From NCBI RefSeq assembly GCF_900130075.1, contig NZ_LT671418.1:3596001-3660000 (forward strand): a DNA stretch of 64,000 nucleotides, written 5' to 3'. The stretch is from Herminiimonas arsenitoxidans. Its GTDB lineage: Bacteria > Pseudomonadota > Gammaproteobacteria > Burkholderiales > Burkholderiaceae_D. The first letter of the stretch is position 1. Each line of letters starts with the position of its first letter. Under the pieces are notes generated by a model that saw only the letters and a list, made by a program, of their open reading frames with translations, did no database searches and was not told where the DNA came from. Shown here piece by piece: positions 62,117 to 64,000 of this stretch. The position numbers were made by a program, and so were the translations under genes.

Positions 62117-63412
62117 TCAACCCAGATAAATCAGCTTGAACATGAACAAGGCGGCAATAATCCAGATCATGAACGACACTTCTTTTGCGCGGCCGGTCAG
62201 CAGTTTCAGTGCTGCGTAGGTGATGAAGCCGAGTGCCATACCGTTTGCAACGGAATAGGTGAATGGCATGACGATGGTGGTGATGACTGCCGGTATGCAT
62301 TCGGTCGTATCTTCCCAATCAATATCGCGCAGTTCTCGCAACATCAGGCAGGCAACGAAAAACAATGCAGGCGCTGTAGCGTAGGCAGGAACGACACCAG
62401 CCAACGGTGCGATGAACAGGCACAGCAGGAACAGAACGGCGATGGTGACGGCGGTCAGACCGGTACGGCCACCGGCTTGTACGCCAGCTGCACTTTCAAT
62501 ATAGGCGGTTGTACTGGAAGTGCCAAGCATGGAACCTGCAATGATGGCGCCACTGTCTGCGAGCAAGGCTTTATTCAGACGTTCTATCTTGCCGTTTTTC
62601 ACCAAACCAGCGCGTTGTGCCACGCCCATCAAGGTACCGGTTGCATCAAACAGTTCAACCAGGAAAAAGACCAGTACTACGTTGATCAGGCCCATGCCCA
62701 GCGCACCTTTGATGTCCAGTTGGAACAAGGTTGGTGAAATCGCAGGAGGTGTGTCGAACACGCCGCTGAAATGATTGCCGCCGAAGAAGAAACTCATGAC
62801 GGTCACGGCCAAAATGCCGATCAGCATTGCACCTCTTACCTTGAGGCGATCCAGTGCGACGATCACGATGAAGCCGATGACTGCCATAACGGCTGGAGCT
62901 TTATGCAGATCGCCCAGGGTAACCAGAGTGTTCGGATTAGCGACGACGATGCCCGCATTTTTCAGTGCAATCAAACCGAGAAACAGTCCGACACCGGCGG
63001 GGATCGCCGTTCGTAAGGAGTTCGGGATGCTGTTGATAATCAGCTCGCGGACCTTGAACAGACTGACCAGCATGAACAGGCAGCCGGAAATAAATACTGC
63101 GCCCAGCGCGGCTTGCCACGAATATCCCATACCAAGCACGACGGCATACGAGAAATAGGCATTGAGGCCCATGCCTGGTGCCAGGCCGATAGGGTAGTTG
63201 GCGTACAGACCCATGATCAATGTACCGATCGCGGCTGCCACGCAAGTGGCGACGAAAACCGAGTCCTTAGGCATACCCGCGTCACCCAGTATCGATGGGT
63301 TGACGAAGATGATGTAAGCCATCGTGAGGAAGGTGGTTAACCCTGCCAATAACTCGGTACGTACGTTCGTACCGTGGTCGCTTAACTTGAAATACTTGTC
63401 CAAAAATGTCAT
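62117..63412 (-). CDS. NCS2-family purine permease (guanine/hypoxanthine type)
   Basis: The 431-residue permease has about fourteen membrane segments and belongs to the AzgA-like (COG2252) branch. The opening MTFLDKYFKLSDHGTNVRTELLAGLTTFLTMAYIIFVNP and MGLYANYPIGLAPGMGLNAYFSY blocks are diagnostic, and GTSSTTAYIESAAGVQAGGRTGLTA lies in the middle. It imports hypoxanthine, guanine or adenine by proton symport. It is 205 bases upstream of xdhA on the same strand, so it probably has the first promoter of the purine block. Confidence 0.92.
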   Translation of the reverse strand: MTFLDKYFKLSDHGTNVRTELLAGLTTFLTMAYIIFVNPSILGDAGMPKDSVFVATCVAAAIGTLIMGLYANYPIGLAPGMGLNAYFSYAVVLGMGYSWQAALGAVFISGCLFMLVSLFKVRELIINSIPNSLRTAIPAGVGLFLGLIALKNAGIVVANPNTLVTLGDLHKAPAVMAVIGFIVIVALDRLKVRGAMLIGILAVTVMSFFFGGNHFSGVFDTPPAISPTLFQLDIKGALGMGLINVVLVFFLVELFDATGTLMGVAQRAGLVKNGKIERLNKALLADSGAIIAGSMLGTSSTTAYIESAAGVQAGGRTGLTAVTIAVLFLLCLFIAPLAGVVPAYATAPALFFVACLMLRELRDIDWEDTTECIPAVITTIVMPFTYSVANGMALGFITYAALKLLTGRAKEVSFMIWIIAALFMFKLIYLG

Positions 63413-63847
63413 CTGCTTGTCTCCTGATTATTATGCTTTGTATGCTTGGACGTTTGCCATCTAATGTGGATGTCGTTCAGCGTATCTAATGTCGTCGAAA
63501 TTTGCTTAAGCAATGTAATGCAGATGGAATATCCATTATAGGATTGCCGCTATATGGCGCAGGGCATTTCCACGGCTTTGAACACCGGCGGCGACGGTAT
63601 TGCCTGATCGGTTGCAGATAAACAACTCCTGTCGGCTGGTACATGCATTGCCATCTCCTGTCCGGTGTTGTTTTCTGGCTTATTTTGCAGGTTTTTCAAT
63701 ATCGATTGTTGCAGATAGCAGACGTGACCGCTGGATTTTCATCTCAAATGAAAATCCAGCTCATTTCGCGTTGCTCGGCGGTGTTTGCCACGTCGTACAT
63801 GATGGATGGATCGGCTGAATTGAAAGCCGATTTGTCCTTGCGTGCGG
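63413..63847. other. intergenic region upstream of the purine permease
   Basis: About 435 bases without a convincing gene. It should hold the promoter of the purine permease near 63420-63500 (minus strand). It also holds a long inverted repeat at 63730-63760. Confidence 0.4.
63730..63760. repeat. 13-base perfect inverted repeat
   Basis: GCTGGATTTTCAT / ATGAAAATCCAGC with loop CTCAA. It lies between the permease promoter and the end of the downstream transporter gene. Its AT-rich stem and lack of a T-tail make it more like an operator or a 3' stabiliser than a terminator. Confidence 0.5.
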
Positions 63848-64000
63848 CTAGCGCAAAGCGGCTTGTCCTGCGATGGGCAAGGGCGTGTCTTTTTCTGCAA
63901 CAGGGCTGTTGTTCCCACTGAGCTGGATCACGACTACACCTGCGATCAAGAGGAGGGCGCCGAGTACGCGTCCGCTGCTTAACTGCTTGGTTGCGAGGCC
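63848..64000 (-). CDS. C-terminal end of a DMT/EamA-type transporter (partial)
   Basis: The last 50 residues of a membrane protein enter from the right edge on the minus strand. GLATKQLSSGRVLGALLLIAGVVVIQL is the typical last helix of EamA/DMT-superfamily permeases, followed by a short soluble tail to a TAG stop at 63848. The 5' part lies outside the window, so substrate and start are unknown. Confidence 0.65.
   Translation of the reverse strand, partial: GLATKQLSSGRVLGALLLIAGVVVIQLSGNNSPVAEKDTPLPIAGQAALR

Noticed and set aside
1-64000. CRISPR arrays, insertion sequences, prophage or plasmid genes
   Set aside because: No regularly spaced identical repeats, transposase, integrase, capsid or partition proteins were found anywhere in the window.

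Overview
The window looks like the chromosome of a betaproteobacterium of the order Burkholderiales, most likely Oxalobacteraceae (Herminiimonas-like). This is inferred from protein character (Bug-type tripartite tricarboxylate receptor, CysB plus [4Fe-4S] APS-type reductase with DUF934, XdhABC with GuaD, PilVWXY1E with FimT) and from moderate GC. No species can be proved from the sequence alone.

Layout. (1) 30-5755, minus strand: a tightly coupled operon (FAD oxidoreductase, DUF1365, cyclopropane-fatty-acid-synthase-like methyltransferase, chalcone-isomerase-like protein, GPH-type transporter, DUF3833 lipoprotein), probably for lipid modification. (2) 6033-9537: dusA, a BON-domain lipoprotein, a 44-residue entericidin-type lipoprotein and serine acetyltransferase. 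The two lipoprotein genes converge on one terminator and share both a sigma-E-like promoter and a 13-nt leader box. (3) 9749-17906: a TauD-like dioxygenase with a TauABC-like importer, then a convergent IclR regulator, then an MHS-family transporter, a nitrilase and a flavin reductase-like protein. (4) 18159-19407: a PilZ protein, a small unknown protein and tRNA-Lys(TTT). (5) 19477-24703, minus: ybgC-tolQRAB-pal-cpoB. (6) 24848-29567: ydfG-type dehydrogenase, pepA and divergent lptFG.

(7) 29570-37824 is the sulfur block: cbiX and cobA (siroheme), cysN, cysD, cysH, DUF934, cysI and a TauE-type exporter, with a divergent cysB-type regulator. The reductase carries the CC...CxxC cysteines of APS reductases and there is no cysC in the operon, so sulfate is probably reduced at the APS level. 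An eroded fragment of an APS kinase (cysC) lies at 55166-55405. (8) 37860-45082: methyltransferase, small proteins, Bug receptor, acetyltransferase, xthA, a structured-looking leader, glyA, nrdR, a VOC protein and a DUF1801 protein. (9) 45375-50709: minor pilin / PilY1 operon of type IV pili, with an unusually short PilY1. (10) 50767-52487: ribD and ribE.

(11) 52560-55600 is an accessory patch: a HAF-repeat autotransporter broken by an apparent one-base frameshift, the cysC remnant and non-coding DNA. (12) 55598-63412, minus: purine use (guaD, xdhC, xdhB, xdhA, NCS2 purine permease), in which guanine is taken up, deaminated to xanthine and oxidised to urate. The window ends inside a DMT/EamA-type transporter gene.

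Most of the window is ordinary core genome. The points most worth following are the paired lipoprotein regulon at 7228-8161, the cysC relic beside an APS-reducing pathway, the structured xthA-glyA intergenic region, the palindromic operator upstream of the nitrilase operon and the frameshifted HAF autotransporter.
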